Source: Wenxinia marina DSM 24838 (GTDB taxonomy: Bacteria > Pseudomonadota > Alphaproteobacteria > Rhodobacterales > Rhodobacteraceae). From it: DNA of 64,000 nucleotides. The notes below the pieces were generated by a model that was given only the letters and a program-made list of their open reading frames with translations, was not told where the DNA came from and ran no database searches. The position numbers and the translations under genes were made by a program. How positions within the stretch are numbered: the first letter of the stretch is position 1; each line of letters begins with the position of its first letter. This document shows positions 37,144 through 45,127 of the stretch, one piece after another. The stretch spans positions 1-64,000 of the forward strand of contig NZ_KB902314.1 of NCBI RefSeq assembly GCF_000379485.1. Direction: 5' to 3'.

Positions 37144-37172
37144 CAAATAGGAGAATCGCGCCCCGAATGCAA
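37144..37172 (-). promoter_or_regulatory. Promoter of the rimP-nusA-infB operon
   Basis: On the minus strand TTGCAT (37167-37172), 17-base spacer, TATTTG (37144-37149). The predicted start near 37137 yields a leader of about 90 bases whose first about 72 bases end at the terminator T-run. Confidence 0.55.
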
Positions 37173-37198
37173 GCGGCCTCCGCGGGCCGCCGGCGGGT

Positions 37199-38578
37199 TC
37201 AGGCCGGGCGCCACCGCCGGGCGATGCGCCCGTCGTCGAGGTCGAAGCGGGCGCCGACCGGTCCGCCGGGCGCGATCCGCACGGAATGGGCGAAGATCCA
37301 GTCGGCGAAGGCGGGGATGACCACCGTGCCCTCCTCCGCCAGCCGTGCGGCGAGGGCTACGTAGGCGGCCGGGCGATCGTTCGCCATGCGCATGGCCCGC
37401 AGTGCGTCGCCGAAGGGCCCGGCGCCGTGGTCGGCGGCGAGCGTCCAGTCGGCGGTCATCCGCCCGGAGGGCAACGACAGGACGAGATCGGCCCCGCCCT
37501 CCGTCGCCGGGATGAGTCTCAGGCCCGCGTCGCGGGCGGCGAGCGACACCTGTCGCGTCACCGCCTCCGGCACGCCGGGCGCCACCGCGAGGGCGAGGTC
37601 CGCCCCGGCGAGCGACTTCGCGGCCAGCGCCCGGGCGCGGAAGCCGTCGTGGCACACGGCCTCGACACCCGCCTCGACCGGACAGTCCGCGGCGACCCGG
37701 CCGAGGCCCGCCAACCCGTCCCGCACCATCGCCGGACGGTCGATGGCGTGGGCGAACACCCGCGCCAGCGCCGGATCGCGGCATTCGAGGAGGACGTAAC
37801 GATTGCCGGTCGCCTGCACGACCCGGACCCCACGCATCTGCCGCGCCTCGCCCGCCTGCGCGGGATCGAGGGGCGCCGCGTCGATCCGGCCGGCCCGCAG
37901 GGCGGCCACCCGCTCGGCGGGATCCGGGATCGCGAGGGCGTCCACCCGGGCGAAGCCGTCGCCGGCGGGATGCCAGGCCCGGTCGCTCCGCTCCAGCAGC
38001 ATGCGGCGGCCCGGGTCGGCCGCGTGTACGGCGTAGGGCCCGGTGCCGATGCCGGAAGCCACGTCCCCGCCGGGGGCAATGACCAATGCGGGATCGGACA
38101 GAAGGAACGGCAGTTCGGGGTTAGCGGCCGCGAGCGTCAGCACGACCTCGCCGCGCCGCGCCTCCACCGCCGTCACGTCGGCGAGCAGGCCAGCCCCCGC
38201 CCCGTCCCGCGCGGCGACAAGAGAGGCCACGACGTCCTCCGCCGCCAGCCGCGTCCCGTCGTGGAACGCCACGCTCTCGCGCAGCGTCAGCACCCAGCGC
38301 CGGCCGTCCGCGTCGGAGCGCCAGCCGGTCGCCAGCTCTCCCACCAGCTCGCCCCGCGCGGTGATCGCGGTCAGCGTGTCGAAGACGCACCCCGCGCCCA
38401 AAACCTCGGCCGGCAGGCCCGTCCAGCCCGCGCCGCCGAACCCCTCAGGCAGCGCGGGCAGACCCAGCCGCAACGTGCCCGTCGCCTGCGCCGTCGCGCC
38501 CTGCGCCCCCGCGGCCATCGCCAGCAGGCCCGCCGCGGCGCCGCCGCGCATCAGCAGGCGTCGGGAGATCCCGCTCAT
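37199..38578 (-). CDS. Peptide-type ABC transporter substrate-binding protein (family 5)
   Basis: A 459-residue periplasmic binding protein. The signal peptide has a twin-arginine motif (SRRLLMRGG) and ends near GATAQA. The SBP_bac_5 fold is seen in FDTLTAITARGELVGELATGW, RWVLTLRESVAFHDGTRLAAEDVVASL and GTGPYAVHAADPGRRMLLER. Such proteins deliver peptides, nickel or glycosides to Dpp/Opp-like permeases; none is in the window, so the ligand is unknown. Its ATG overlaps the pip stop by 4 bp (ATGA), linking it to a proline aminopeptidase and hinting at peptide use. Confidence 0.88.
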   Translation of the reverse strand: MSGISRRLLMRGGAAAGLLAMAAGAQGATAQATGTLRLGLPALPEGFGGAGWTGLPAEVLGAGCVFDTLTAITARGELVGELATGWRSDADGRRWVLTLRESVAFHDGTRLAAEDVVASLVAARDGAGAGLLADVTAVEARRGEVVLTLAAANPELPFLLSDPALVIAPGGDVASGIGTGPYAVHAADPGRRMLLERSDRAWHPAGDGFARVDALAIPDPAERVAALRAGRIDAAPLDPAQAGEARQMRGVRVVQATGNRYVLLECRDPALARVFAHAIDRPAMVRDGLAGLGRVAADCPVEAGVEAVCHDGFRARALAAKSLAGADLALAVAPGVPEAVTRQVSLAARDAGLRLIPATEGGADLVLSLPSGRMTADWTLAADHGAGPFGDALRAMRMANDRPAAYVALAARLAEEGTVVIPAFADWIFAHSVRIAPGGPVGARFDLDDGRIARRWRPA

Positions 38579-39558
38579 GCCAGCAGCCTCGCGAAGCCGT
38601 CCATCGCCCTCACCAGCTCGGTCGATATCCCCGGCTCGGAGAGCGCATGCCCGGCCTTGCCGACCATCGTCAGCCGCCCGCGCGGCCAGGCCGCCGCCAG
38701 ACGGTGCGCCGAGGCGGGCGGGCAGATCATGTCGTAGCGGCCCTGCACGATCACGCCAGGCACGTTCGCGATCCGCTCCATCCGGTGCGGCGCCAGGATC
38801 TGCCGGTCGGCGCCGAGGAAGCCGCCGTTGATGAAGTAGTGGTTCTCCAGCCGCGCAAAGGCGCGGGCGTAGTCGGCCGGCCCCTCGCCGCCGAACCCCT
38901 CGTTGTCGATCGAGGCGAGCGCGTTCTCCCACGCCGCCCAGGCCCGGGCGTGACGCGTCTCGGTCATCAGGTCGCCCGAGAACAGGCGCCGGTTGTAGGC
39001 GGCGATCAGGTCGCCCCGCTCGTCCTCGGGAATGAGGCCGGTGAACCGCGCCCAGAGGTCGGGCCAGAACAGGCCCGCGCCGCCGCCGTAGAACCATTTC
39101 AGTTCCGGCTGCGTCATCAGGAACACGCCGCGCAGCGCCAGCGCCTGCACCCTGTCCGGATGCTCCTGCGCATAGACGAGCGCGAGCGTCGCGCCCCAGC
39201 TGCCACCGAAGACCAGCCACTGCCGCAGGCCCAGCGCTTCGCGGATCGCCTCGATGTCGCGGACGAGGTGCCAGGTCGTGTTCGCCTCGATGCTGGCGTG
39301 AGGCCGCGAGCGGCCGCAGCCGCGCTGGTCGAACAGGATGATCCGGTAGACGCTGGGATCGAAGTAGCGCCGCATCGCGGGCGAGCAGCCGCCGCCGGGG
39401 CCGCCGTGCAGCACCACGACCGGCAGGCCGTCCGGGCGGCCGCACTGTTCCACGTAGATCCGGTGGCCGTCGCCCACGTCCAGCATCCGCTGGTCGAACG
39501 GGTCGATCGGCGGGTACAGATTCGCCGCCGCGTGCTTGTGGCCGGAGACCTTGTCCAT
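38575..39558 (-). CDS. pip: Proline iminopeptidase
   Basis: A 327-residue alpha/beta hydrolase of peptidase family S33 that removes N-terminal proline from peptides. Motifs are VVVLHGGPGGGCSPAMRRYFDP (oxyanion region), LFDQRGCGRS and the nucleophile elbow FGGSWGATLAL; the late histidine lies in GKAGHALSEPG. Length is standard. A CCTATATAGG palindrome lies 6 bases upstream of the ATG, on the divergent ubiG side. It is coupled to the substrate-binding protein downstream. Confidence 0.95.
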   Translation of the reverse strand: MDKVSGHKHAAANLYPPIDPFDQRMLDVGDGHRIYVEQCGRPDGLPVVVLHGGPGGGCSPAMRRYFDPSVYRIILFDQRGCGRSRPHASIEANTTWHLVRDIEAIREALGLRQWLVFGGSWGATLALVYAQEHPDRVQALALRGVFLMTQPELKWFYGGGAGLFWPDLWARFTGLIPEDERGDLIAAYNRRLFSGDLMTETRHARAWAAWENALASIDNEGFGGEGPADYARAFARLENHYFINGGFLGADRQILAPHRMERIANVPGVIVQGRYDMICPPASAHRLAAAWPRGRLTMVGKAGHALSEPGISTELVRAMDGFARLLA

Positions 39559-39564
39559 GAGCGT

Positions 39565-39574
39565 CCTATATAGG
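39565..39574. promoter_or_regulatory. Palindromic CCTATATAGG between pip and ubiG
   Basis: A 10-bp perfect palindrome in the 60-bp divergent intergenic region. It can serve as a TATATA -10 element in either direction: about 45 bases from the ubiG ATG and 8 bases from the pip ATG. I see no good -35 for either, so the promoter reading is tentative. A similar CCCATATAGGG lies between hslO and the NUDIX gene near 60085. Confidence 0.35.
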
Positions 39575-39618
39575 CGCGGGGGCCACGGGGCCACAGGGGA
39601 GCACGGAAGGTTGTGACG

Positions 39619-40377
39619 ATGTCGGAAACGAACCCGCGCGGCGGCACGGTCGACGACGCCGAGATCGCCAAGTTCGAGGCGATGGCGGCCGAATGGTGGG
39701 ATCCCTCGGGGAAGTTCAAGCCGCTGCACATGCTGAACCCCTGCCGGCTGGACTACATCACCGCGCAGATCGCCGGGCACTTCGCCCGCGACCTGTCGTC
39801 GCGCCTCCCGTTCGAGGGGCTCCGCCTTCTCGACATCGGCTGCGGCGGCGGCCTGCTGTGCGAGCCGATGGCGCGCCTCGGAGCCGAGGTCGTCGGCGTC
39901 GACGCGGCCCCGCGCAACATCCCCGTGGCCGAAATCCACGCCGCGCAGTCCGGCCTGGCCATCGACTACCGCGTCGGCACGGCCGAGGCGCTGGCCGCGA
40001 CGGGCGAGCGCTTCGACGTGGTGCTGAACATGGAAGTGGTGGAGCACGTCGCCGACCCCCCCGCCTACCTCGCCGCCTGTTCGGCCCTGCTGCGACCGGG
40101 AGGCCTGCACATCTGCTCGACCCTGAACCGCAACGCCAAGAGCTTCGTCATGGGGATCGTCGGGGCCGAATGGGTCATGCGCTGGTTGCCCAAGGGCACC
40201 CACGACTGGCAGAAGTTCATCACGCCGGACGAGCTGTCCGCCCTGCTGCGCAGCGCCGGGCTGACCCCGGTGGACCGCACGGGCATGGTCTTCAATCCTG
40301 TCCAATGGACGTGGAGCCTGTCGGACCGCGACCTGTCGGTGAACTACGTGACCGCCGCGGTGAAGCCGGAGGCGTAG
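39619..40377 (+). CDS. ubiG: Bifunctional 2-polyprenyl-6-hydroxyphenol methyltransferase / 3-demethylubiquinol 3-O-methyltransferase UbiG
   Basis: A 252-residue SAM-dependent O-methyltransferase of ubiquinone synthesis. Family signatures are [19 protein letters not shown], the SAM motif [18 protein letters not shown] with GVDAA, and [10 protein letters not shown]. The C-terminal insertion [20 protein letters not shown], linked to membrane contact, is present. GGAAGG sits 8 bases before the ATG at 39619; the GTG two codons upstream is too close to it. It is divergent from pip. A repeat-rich gap follows. Confidence 0.96.
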   Translation: MSETNPRGGTVDDAEIAKFEAMAAEWWDPSGKFKPLHMLNPCRLDYITAQIAGHFARDLSSRLPFEGLRLLDIGCGGGLLCEPMARLGAEVVGVDAAPRNIPVAEIHAAQSGLAIDYRVGTAEALAATGERFDVVLNMEVVEHVADPPAYLAACSALLRPGGLHICSTLNRNAKSFVMGIVGAEWVMRWLPKGTHDWQKFITPDELSALLRSAGLTPVDRTGMVFNPVQWTWSLSDRDLSVNYVTAAVKPEA

Positions 40378-40421
40378 GCGGCCTACTGCGGAACCGACAG
40401 GCCGGCCGCTCCTGTGACCGG

Positions 40422-40504
40422 CCGTCCCGGGCCCGACCCGGGACCTCGATCCCCAAGGCACCCGCCCGGTCCCTTCGAGGCCTCCGCGGGGGGCCGGGGC
40501 GGGA
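40422..40504 (+). repeat. Palindromic intergenic repeat, copy 1
   Basis: The unit begins with GTCCCGGG-CCCGA-CCCGGGAC (arms 40424-40431 and 40437-40444), continues CCTCGATCC, and ends GGGGCCGGGGCGGG. A second copy is at 40566-40645. The CCCGGG...GACCCGGG hairpin is of the REP-like kind frequent between genes in alphaproteobacteria. Confidence 0.75.
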
Positions 40505-40565
40505 CTTCCGGACCGGTCCCGCGCGCCGCGGCGGGGCGGGCACGCCAGCCCCACAGAACCACCCG

Positions 40566-40645
40566 TCCCGGGCCTGACCCGGGACCTGGATCCGCTGGAG
40601 CGTGCCCATGCCTCCGCGAGGCCCCGGCTCGGGGCCGGGGCGGGC
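40566..40645 (+). repeat. Palindromic intergenic repeat, copy 2
   Basis: Same unit as 40422-40504: GTCCCGGG-CCTGA-CCCGGGAC (arms 40568-40575 and 40581-40588), CCTGGATCC, then a second hairpin GCCCCGG (40621-40627) with CCGGGGC (40635-40641), ending GGGGCCGGGGCGGG. The two copies lie in direct orientation 144 bp apart and fill most of the 338-bp gap between ubiG and marR, which shows no gene. Confidence 0.75.
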
Positions 40646-40715
40646 ATTCCCCGTTAGCCCCAGTGCACCCGTAGGTGGGTTCCAACCCATCTCTGCCCGC
40701 GCGCCCGCACTTTCC

Positions 40716-41159
40716 TTACTCGCTCTCCCCCAGTTGGACCCGCATCTCGCGCAGCACCGGCAGGATCTGCCTCACCCGCTCCGGCCCGATCTGCTCCACC
40801 ACCTCGGCGATCATCGGCTGGATCGACTCAATCGCGGCGTTGCGCGCCTCCAGCCCCGGCCGGCTGATCGACACCAGCTTGCGCCTGGCGTCGTCCCAGT
40901 CGGGGCGGACATGCACCCATCCTGCCCACTCCAGCCGCGACAGCGTGTTCGTCATCGCCCCGCGCGTCAGGTGGAACGCCCGCGCCAGCTGCGCCGGCGT
41001 CCGTTCGGCCCCGGTATGGGCGAGATGGTTGAGGACCGAGAACTGGCTCAGCTCCATCCCCTTGGGCAGCGCCCTGGCGAGCGTATTGCGGGCGAGCTGG
41101 TCGATCGTCAGGATCTCGCTGAACAGCGATACCGCCAGCCCGTCGCTCTGTCCCGCCAC
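40716..41159 (-). CDS. MarR family transcriptional regulator
   Basis: A 147-residue winged-helix DNA-binding protein. The recognition region reads SQFSVLNHLAHTGAERTPAQLARAFHLTRGAMTNTLSRLEWAGWVHVRPDWDDARRK in family order, with the wing at DWDDARRKLVSIS. It should bind as a dimer to a palindrome and respond to a small ligand, often phenolic or oxidative. The start is a GTG one base after the stop of the nitrilase-family gene, so it is the last gene of the grxC-amidase-marR transcript. Its targets are not identifiable here. Confidence 0.88.
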   Translation of the reverse strand: MAGQSDGLAVSLFSEILTIDQLARNTLARALPKGMELSQFSVLNHLAHTGAERTPAQLARAFHLTRGAMTNTLSRLEWAGWVHVRPDWDDARRKLVSISRPGLEARNAAIESIQPMIAEVVEQIGPERVRQILPVLREMRVQLGESE

Positions 41160-41160
41160 C

Positions 41161-41991
41161 TCAGGGTCCGTCCCACGGCCGGTCGTGGCTCAGCGAAGGC
41201 ACGCGCCGCCGGGCATCGGCCACCGCCGAAGGGTCGAGATCGACGTAAGCGATCCCCGGCTCCGTCCCGCCGTCCGCGACCACCTCGCCCCAGGGCGAGA
41301 CGGCGAGGCTGTGGCCATGGGTGCGCCGCACCCGGTCGGTGCTGGTCGGATGCGTTCCCGTCTGCGCCGCCGCCAGCACCCAGGCGCCGCACTCGATGGC
41401 ACGGGCGCGCAGCAGCGGCTCCCAGTGGGCCGCTCCGGTCACGGGCGAGAAGGCGGCGGGAACCAGCAGGATCCCGGCCCCCGCCTGCGCCAGCGCCCGG
41501 TAGAGATGCGGGAACCGCACGTCGTAGCAGACGGTGAGGCCGACGCGGCCGAACGGCGTGTCGGCCACGACCGCCTCGCCGCCGGGTCGGTAGCCCGCCG
41601 ATTCGCGATAGGTCTCGGTTTCGGACACGTTGACGTCGAACATGTGGATCTTGTCGTAGCGGGCCGCGATCCCGCCGTCCGGGCCGATCAGGAACGACCG
41701 GTTGGCGAAGCGCCCGTCCGGGTCGTCCGTCTTCAGCGCCAGCGAGCCGACGGAGAGCCAGATGCCGTGCCGCGCCGCCGCCTCGCGCAGCGCGGCGAGG
41801 GTCGGATCCTCGTCCTCTCCCCGCAGAACCTCCACCTGCCGAGGCCGGCTGCCGGAGACGCAGTTCGTCACTTCCGGCGTCAGCACGAACCCGGCACCGC
41901 CCGCGACCGCCGAGTCCACCATCGCCAGAAGCGGCGGCAGGTTCGCCGCCGGGTCGTCGCCGGACGTCAGCTGCAGGAGGGCGGCCCTCAC
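41161..41991 (-). CDS. Carbon-nitrogen hydrolase (Nit/omega-amidase-like)
   Basis: A 276-residue nitrilase-superfamily amidase. The catalytic triad is E40 (LTPEVTN), K114 (RYDKIHMFD) and C155 (VCYDVRFP). These contexts are those of the Nit1/Nit2 branch, which hydrolyses deaminated glutathione or alpha-ketoglutaramate. The gene follows grxC with a GTGA overlap, which supports a glutathione-repair role (deaminated glutathione amidase) over a true nitrilase; this is inference. The start is the GTG at 41991. Confidence 0.88.
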   Translation of the reverse strand: MRAALLQLTSGDDPAANLPPLLAMVDSAVAGGAGFVLTPEVTNCVSGSRPRQVEVLRGEDEDPTLAALREAAARHGIWLSVGSLALKTDDPDGRFANRSFLIGPDGGIAARYDKIHMFDVNVSETETYRESAGYRPGGEAVVADTPFGRVGLTVCYDVRFPHLYRALAQAGAGILLVPAAFSPVTGAAHWEPLLRARAIECGAWVLAAAQTGTHPTSTDRVRRTHGHSLAVSPWGEVVADGGTEPGIAYVDLDPSAVADARRRVPSLSHDRPWDGP

Positions 41992-42245
41992 GCCGCGAGC
42001 AGCGGGTCCAGCCGTCCGTCCCGCTCGAGCGCGTAGAGGTCGTCGCAGCCGCCCACATGTTCGCCGGCGATGAAGATCTGCGGCACCGTCGTCCGGCCGT
42101 TGGCGCGCTGCACCATCTCGGAGCGGCGCTCCGGCTCTTCGATGACGTTCACCTCGGCGAAGTCGACGCCCTTCTGGGTCAGCAGGCGCTTGGCGGCGTG
42201 GCAGAAGCCGCAGAAGGGAGAGGAGTAGATTTCGACCTGAGCCAT
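41988..42245 (-). CDS. grxC: Glutaredoxin 3
   Basis: An 85-residue dithiol glutaredoxin using glutathione to reduce protein disulfides. The active site is C12-G-F-C15 in SPFCGFC; the CGFC variant replaces the common CPYC. The glutathione-binding loop TTVPQIFIAGEHVGGCDD is intact. Length is normal for bacterial GrxC. It is coupled to the downstream amidase by GTGA, and comF lies 37 bp upstream on the same strand, so comF-grxC-amidase-marR may be one transcript. Confidence 0.95.
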   Translation of the reverse strand: MAQVEIYSSPFCGFCHAAKRLLTQKGVDFAEVNVIEEPERRSEMVQRANGRTTVPQIFIAGEHVGGCDDLYALERDGRLDPLLAA

Positions 42246-42281
42246 CGGGGCCTCCGCGGATGTCCGTGATTCGAGGGGAAT

Positions 42282-43004
42282 CTAGGGTCCGCGGGTCGCT
42301 CTCGCCAGTACGAGGACGTTCACGGCCGCCGCGCCCGCCGCCAGGGCGGCGTCCGTCGCCGCGGCGAGGGTCGCGCCGGAGGTCATCACGTCGTCCACCA
42401 GAAGGACGGGCCGCCCCCGCAGCGCCATGCCCCGGCGAGGGTGCGGAGCGATGGCGCCGTCCAGCGCCCGGAACCGCGCCTCGCGGGAATGGCCGTCGAG
42501 GGCCAGCGTCCGGCGCGAGCGGACCAGCGCGTCGACCGCGACCTCGCGTCCGGTCTCGGCCCCGATCCGGCGGGCGAGCAGGGCGGCCTGGTTGTAGCGG
42601 CGCCGCCAGAGGCGGGTCCAGTGCAGCGGAACCGGGACGATGAGGGCCTCGTCAGGCAGGACCGCAGCAGCCGCCCGCGCCATCCACGCCCCCAAAGTCC
42701 GCGCCAGCTCCACCCCGTCGCCGTGCTTGAGTCGCAGGATCAGCGCCCGCCCGGCGTCGCGGTACTCCATCACCGCGACGCCGCGCGACCAGGGCCGCGC
42801 CGTCGCAAGGCAGTCGTCGCACGCCGCGCCGCCCTCCTCCGGCTCCCCCTGAAGCGGCGCGCCGCAGGCGGTGCAGGCGGTGCCGCCGATGAACCAGGCG
42901 TCCCGCCAGCACGGGCCGCACAGGGCGAAGTCGGCCTCCGTCGCCGTCCCGCAGTGGACGCAGGCCGGCGGGTAGATCGCGGCGAGAACGCTTTGCAACG
43001 ACAC
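42282..43004 (-). CDS. comF: ComF family double-zinc-ribbon phosphoribosyltransferase
   Basis: A 240-residue protein. The N-terminus has a Cys4-type double zinc ribbon (CVHCG, CGPCW, CTACG, CDDC). The C-terminal phosphoribosyltransferase-like domain contains the PRPP loop VLLVDDVMTSGATLAA. ComF proteins support natural transformation, interacting with PriA-type helicases, and in Rhodobacter help gene transfer agent recipients. The start is a GTG at 43004, 24 bp from a divergent methyltransferase gene, so both share a very short control region. I see no CtrA box there, unlike at radC. Confidence 0.9.
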   Translation of the reverse strand: MSLQSVLAAIYPPACVHCGTATEADFALCGPCWRDAWFIGGTACTACGAPLQGEPEEGGAACDDCLATARPWSRGVAVMEYRDAGRALILRLKHGDGVELARTLGAWMARAAAAVLPDEALIVPVPLHWTRLWRRRYNQAALLARRIGAETGREVAVDALVRSRRTLALDGHSREARFRALDGAIAPHPRRGMALRGRPVLLVDDVMTSGATLAAATDAALAAGAAAVNVLVLARATRGP

Positions 43005-43027
43005 CCGGTCCCCCTATCTCCGGCGGG

Positions 43028-43858
43028 ATGACGACGCCCGCCCCCCTGTTCGACCGCGCCGCCCTGGCCCGGCACCGATCCCGCGCCGCGGCCTCCGGCC
43101 CCGCGCTGTTCCTGCACGAACGGGTCGCGGACGAGGTGCAGGAGAGGCTGGAAGAGGTTAACAGGACGTTCACGTCGCCGGTCGTGGTGACGCCGTGGCC
43201 CGATGTCTGGCGCGGCGCCCTGCCCGCCGCGACGATCCTCCCCGACGACGACGTCCTCGACCTCGCCGAACACGGCCACGACCTGATCGTCCACGCCCTC
43301 TGCCTGCACTGGAGCAACGATCCCGTCGGCCAGCTGATCCAGTGCCGCCGCGCCCTGCGCCCCGACGGCCTGCTGATCGCGACCCTGTTCGGCGGCGAGA
43401 CGCTGTCGGGCCTGCGCGCCGCACTGGCCGAGGCGGAGGCTTCCGTCACCGGCGGCCTCTCCCCCCGCGTCGCGCCGATGGGCGAGATCCGCGCCCTCGG
43501 CGCCCTCCTGCAGCGGGCGGGCCTCGCCCTGCCGGTGGCGGACGCACAGGTGGTGGAGGTGAGCTACGCCGATCCTTTCGCGCTGATGCGCGACCTGCGC
43601 GCGATGGGCGAGACGAACGCGCTGGATCAGAGACTAAGACGACCCACCCGCCGCACCGTCCTGCTGGACGCCGCGCGCCGCTATGCCGAGGCGTTCGGCA
43701 CTGCGGACGGTCGCGTTACGGCGCGGTACGAGATCGTCACCCTCACCGGCTGGGCCCCCGCCCCGGACCAGCCACAGCCGCTTCGCCCCGGCTCCGCCCG
43801 GCACAGCCTGGCCGACGCGCTGCGGGTGCCGGAGACAAAGCTGCCGCGCGACCATTGA
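43028..43858 (+). CDS. SAM-dependent methyltransferase, NDUFAF5/BioC-like
   Basis: A 276-residue class I methyltransferase-fold protein. It starts LFDRAALARHRSRAA, a hallmark of the family related to mitochondrial NDUFAF5 (complex I assembly), and has HALCLHWSNDPVGQLIQCRRALRPDGLLIATLFGGETLSGLR in the post-SAM region. The canonical glycine-rich SAM loop is degenerate, as is usual for this branch. NDUFAF5 hydroxylates an arginine of a complex I subunit, so a role in respiratory-chain assembly is possible; not provable here. hemH follows 65 bp downstream. Confidence 0.82.
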   Translation: MTTPAPLFDRAALARHRSRAAASGPALFLHERVADEVQERLEEVNRTFTSPVVVTPWPDVWRGALPAATILPDDDVLDLAEHGHDLIVHALCLHWSNDPVGQLIQCRRALRPDGLLIATLFGGETLSGLRAALAEAEASVTGGLSPRVAPMGEIRALGALLQRAGLALPVADAQVVEVSYADPFALMRDLRAMGETNALDQRLRRPTRRTVLLDAARRYAEAFGTADGRVTARYEIVTLTGWAPAPDQPQPLRPGSARHSLADALRVPETKLPRDH

Positions 43859-43923
43859 GCGCAGGAATTGACGGGACGGCCTGGCCTGATACCTCCCACC
43901 CGGATCAGAGGAGCCTGACTGCC

Positions 43924-44982
43924 ATGCGCGACGAGACCGTTGCCCAGCGCCCGAGCCACGCCCCGGCCGACCACCCTGCCCTGCCCCGCCGCCGCATCGG
44001 CATCCTCCTCGCCAACCTCGGCACGCCCGACGGTACCGACTACCGCTCCATACGGCGCTACCTCAGCGAGTTCCTGTCGGACCGCCGCGTCATCGACTAC
44101 CCGCGCTGGAAGTGGCAGCCGCTGCTGCAGCTGGTGATCCTGTCGAAGCGTCCCTTCACCTCGGGCCGCGCCTACCGCTCCATCTGGAACGAGGAGCGCA
44201 ACGAGTCGCCCCTGATGACGATCACCCGCGAGCAGACCGCCGCCCTGGCCGAGCGCCTGAAGGCGCAGCACGGCGACGCGGTCGTCGTCGACTTCTGCAT
44301 GCGCTACGGCAACCCTTCAACAGCGTCGAAGGTGCGCGCCATGGTCGAGCAGGGCTGCGACCGCATCCTCTTCTTCCCGCTCTATCCGCACTATGCCGGC
44401 GCCACCTCGGCCACCGCGAACGACCAGTTCTTCCGCGCGCTGATGGACGAGACGTGGCAGCCGACCGCGCGCGTCGTGCCGCCCTACTACGACCGCCCCG
44501 ACTACATCGACGCGCTCGCGCAGTCGGTGGAGCGCGCCTATGCGGCGACGGAGCGCAAGCCTCAGAAGCTGATCTGCTCCTACCACGGCCTGCCCGAGCG
44601 GTACCTGCACCAGGGCGACCCCTACCATTGCCAGTGCCGCAAGACGACGCGCCTGCTGAAGGAGCGGCTCGGCTGGACCGACGCCGAGATCGGCACCACG
44701 TTCCAGAGCCGCTTCGGCCCCGAGGAATGGCTGAAGCCCTACACCGTCGAGGAGGTCGCCCGCCTCGCAAAGGACGGCCTGCGCCGCATCGCCGTCTGCG
44801 CGCCGGCCTTCTCGGCCGACTGCATCGAGACGCTGGAGGAGATCAACGAGGAAATCCGCGAGAGCTTCCTCCATGCGGGCGGCGAGGACTTCACCTACAT
44901 TCCGTGCCTGAACGACGACCCGGCCCACATCGAGGCGTTGTCGGGCGTGATCCGGGACAACCTGCGCGGCTGGCTGGACTGA
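43924..44982 (+). CDS. hemH: Ferrochelatase
   Basis: A 352-residue enzyme inserting Fe(II) into protoporphyrin IX, the last step of haem synthesis. The start region IGILLANLGTPDGTDYRSIRRYL is diagnostic. The metal-site histidine lies in LICSYHGLPERYL, and the conserved FQSRFGPEEWLKPYT and CAPAFSADCIETLEEI follow. It is membrane-associated in bacteria. The ATG at 43924 follows a TTGACG at 43868 that could be a -35, but no good -10 pairs with it. It lies downstream of the NDUFAF5-like gene, which would fit a respiration-related pair. Confidence 0.96.
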   Translation: MRDETVAQRPSHAPADHPALPRRRIGILLANLGTPDGTDYRSIRRYLSEFLSDRRVIDYPRWKWQPLLQLVILSKRPFTSGRAYRSIWNEERNESPLMTITREQTAALAERLKAQHGDAVVVDFCMRYGNPSTASKVRAMVEQGCDRILFFPLYPHYAGATSATANDQFFRALMDETWQPTARVVPPYYDRPDYIDALAQSVERAYAATERKPQKLICSYHGLPERYLHQGDPYHCQCRKTTRLLKERLGWTDAEIGTTFQSRFGPEEWLKPYTVEEVARLAKDGLRRIAVCAPAFSADCIETLEEINEEIRESFLHAGGEDFTYIPCLNDDPAHIEALSGVIRDNLRGWLD

Positions 44983-45027
44983 GCGCGGCGCGGTCGTCCG
45001 ACCTGCGGTAAGGAAAACCCGACCCTG

Positions 45028-45055
45028 TTGTTGATCCGCCGGTCAACAATAGATC
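45028..45055 (+). promoter_or_regulatory. Palindrome and promoter candidate upstream of the RTX gene
   Basis: Arms TTGTTGA (45028-45034) and TCAACAA (45043-45049) are perfect complements around 8 bases. TTGTTG may be a -35 with TAGATC (45050-45055) as a weak -10 at 16 bases. A repressor or regulator binding to the palindrome would cover the promoter. Confidence 0.4.
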
Positions 45056-45093
45056 TGGACAGAATGACGCAGGTGGAGGATAGAGCGCCATCG

Positions 45094-45114
45094 CCGGCCA
45101 AGGGGCCGGTTTTT
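45094..45114 (+). terminator. Terminator-like hairpin in the RTX gene leader
   Basis: CCGGCC (45094-45099), loop AAGG, GGCCGG (45104-45109), TTTTT (45110-45114). The ATG is only 13 bases further on. The T-run can instead pair with AAAAA (45119-45123) across CGGG, a small alternative hairpin over the weak ribosome-binding region. It may end hemH transcription or regulate the RTX gene. Confidence 0.65.
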
Positions 45115-45127
45115 CGGGAAAAATCAA

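Noticed and set aside
40422-40645. Possible CRISPR array
   Set aside because: Only two units, both strong palindromes about 80 bp long, with no regular spacers and no cas genes.
40292-40690. Open frames on both strands across the ubiG-marR gap
   Set aside because: They consist of translated palindromic repeats and have no ribosome binding site.
43868-43896. hemH promoter from TTGACG
   Set aside because: No acceptable -10 hexamer at 16-18 bases.
45031-45046. FNR/FnrL-like box TTGA...TCAA before the RTX gene
   Set aside because: The half-sites are separated by 8 bases, not the 6 required by the FNR consensus.
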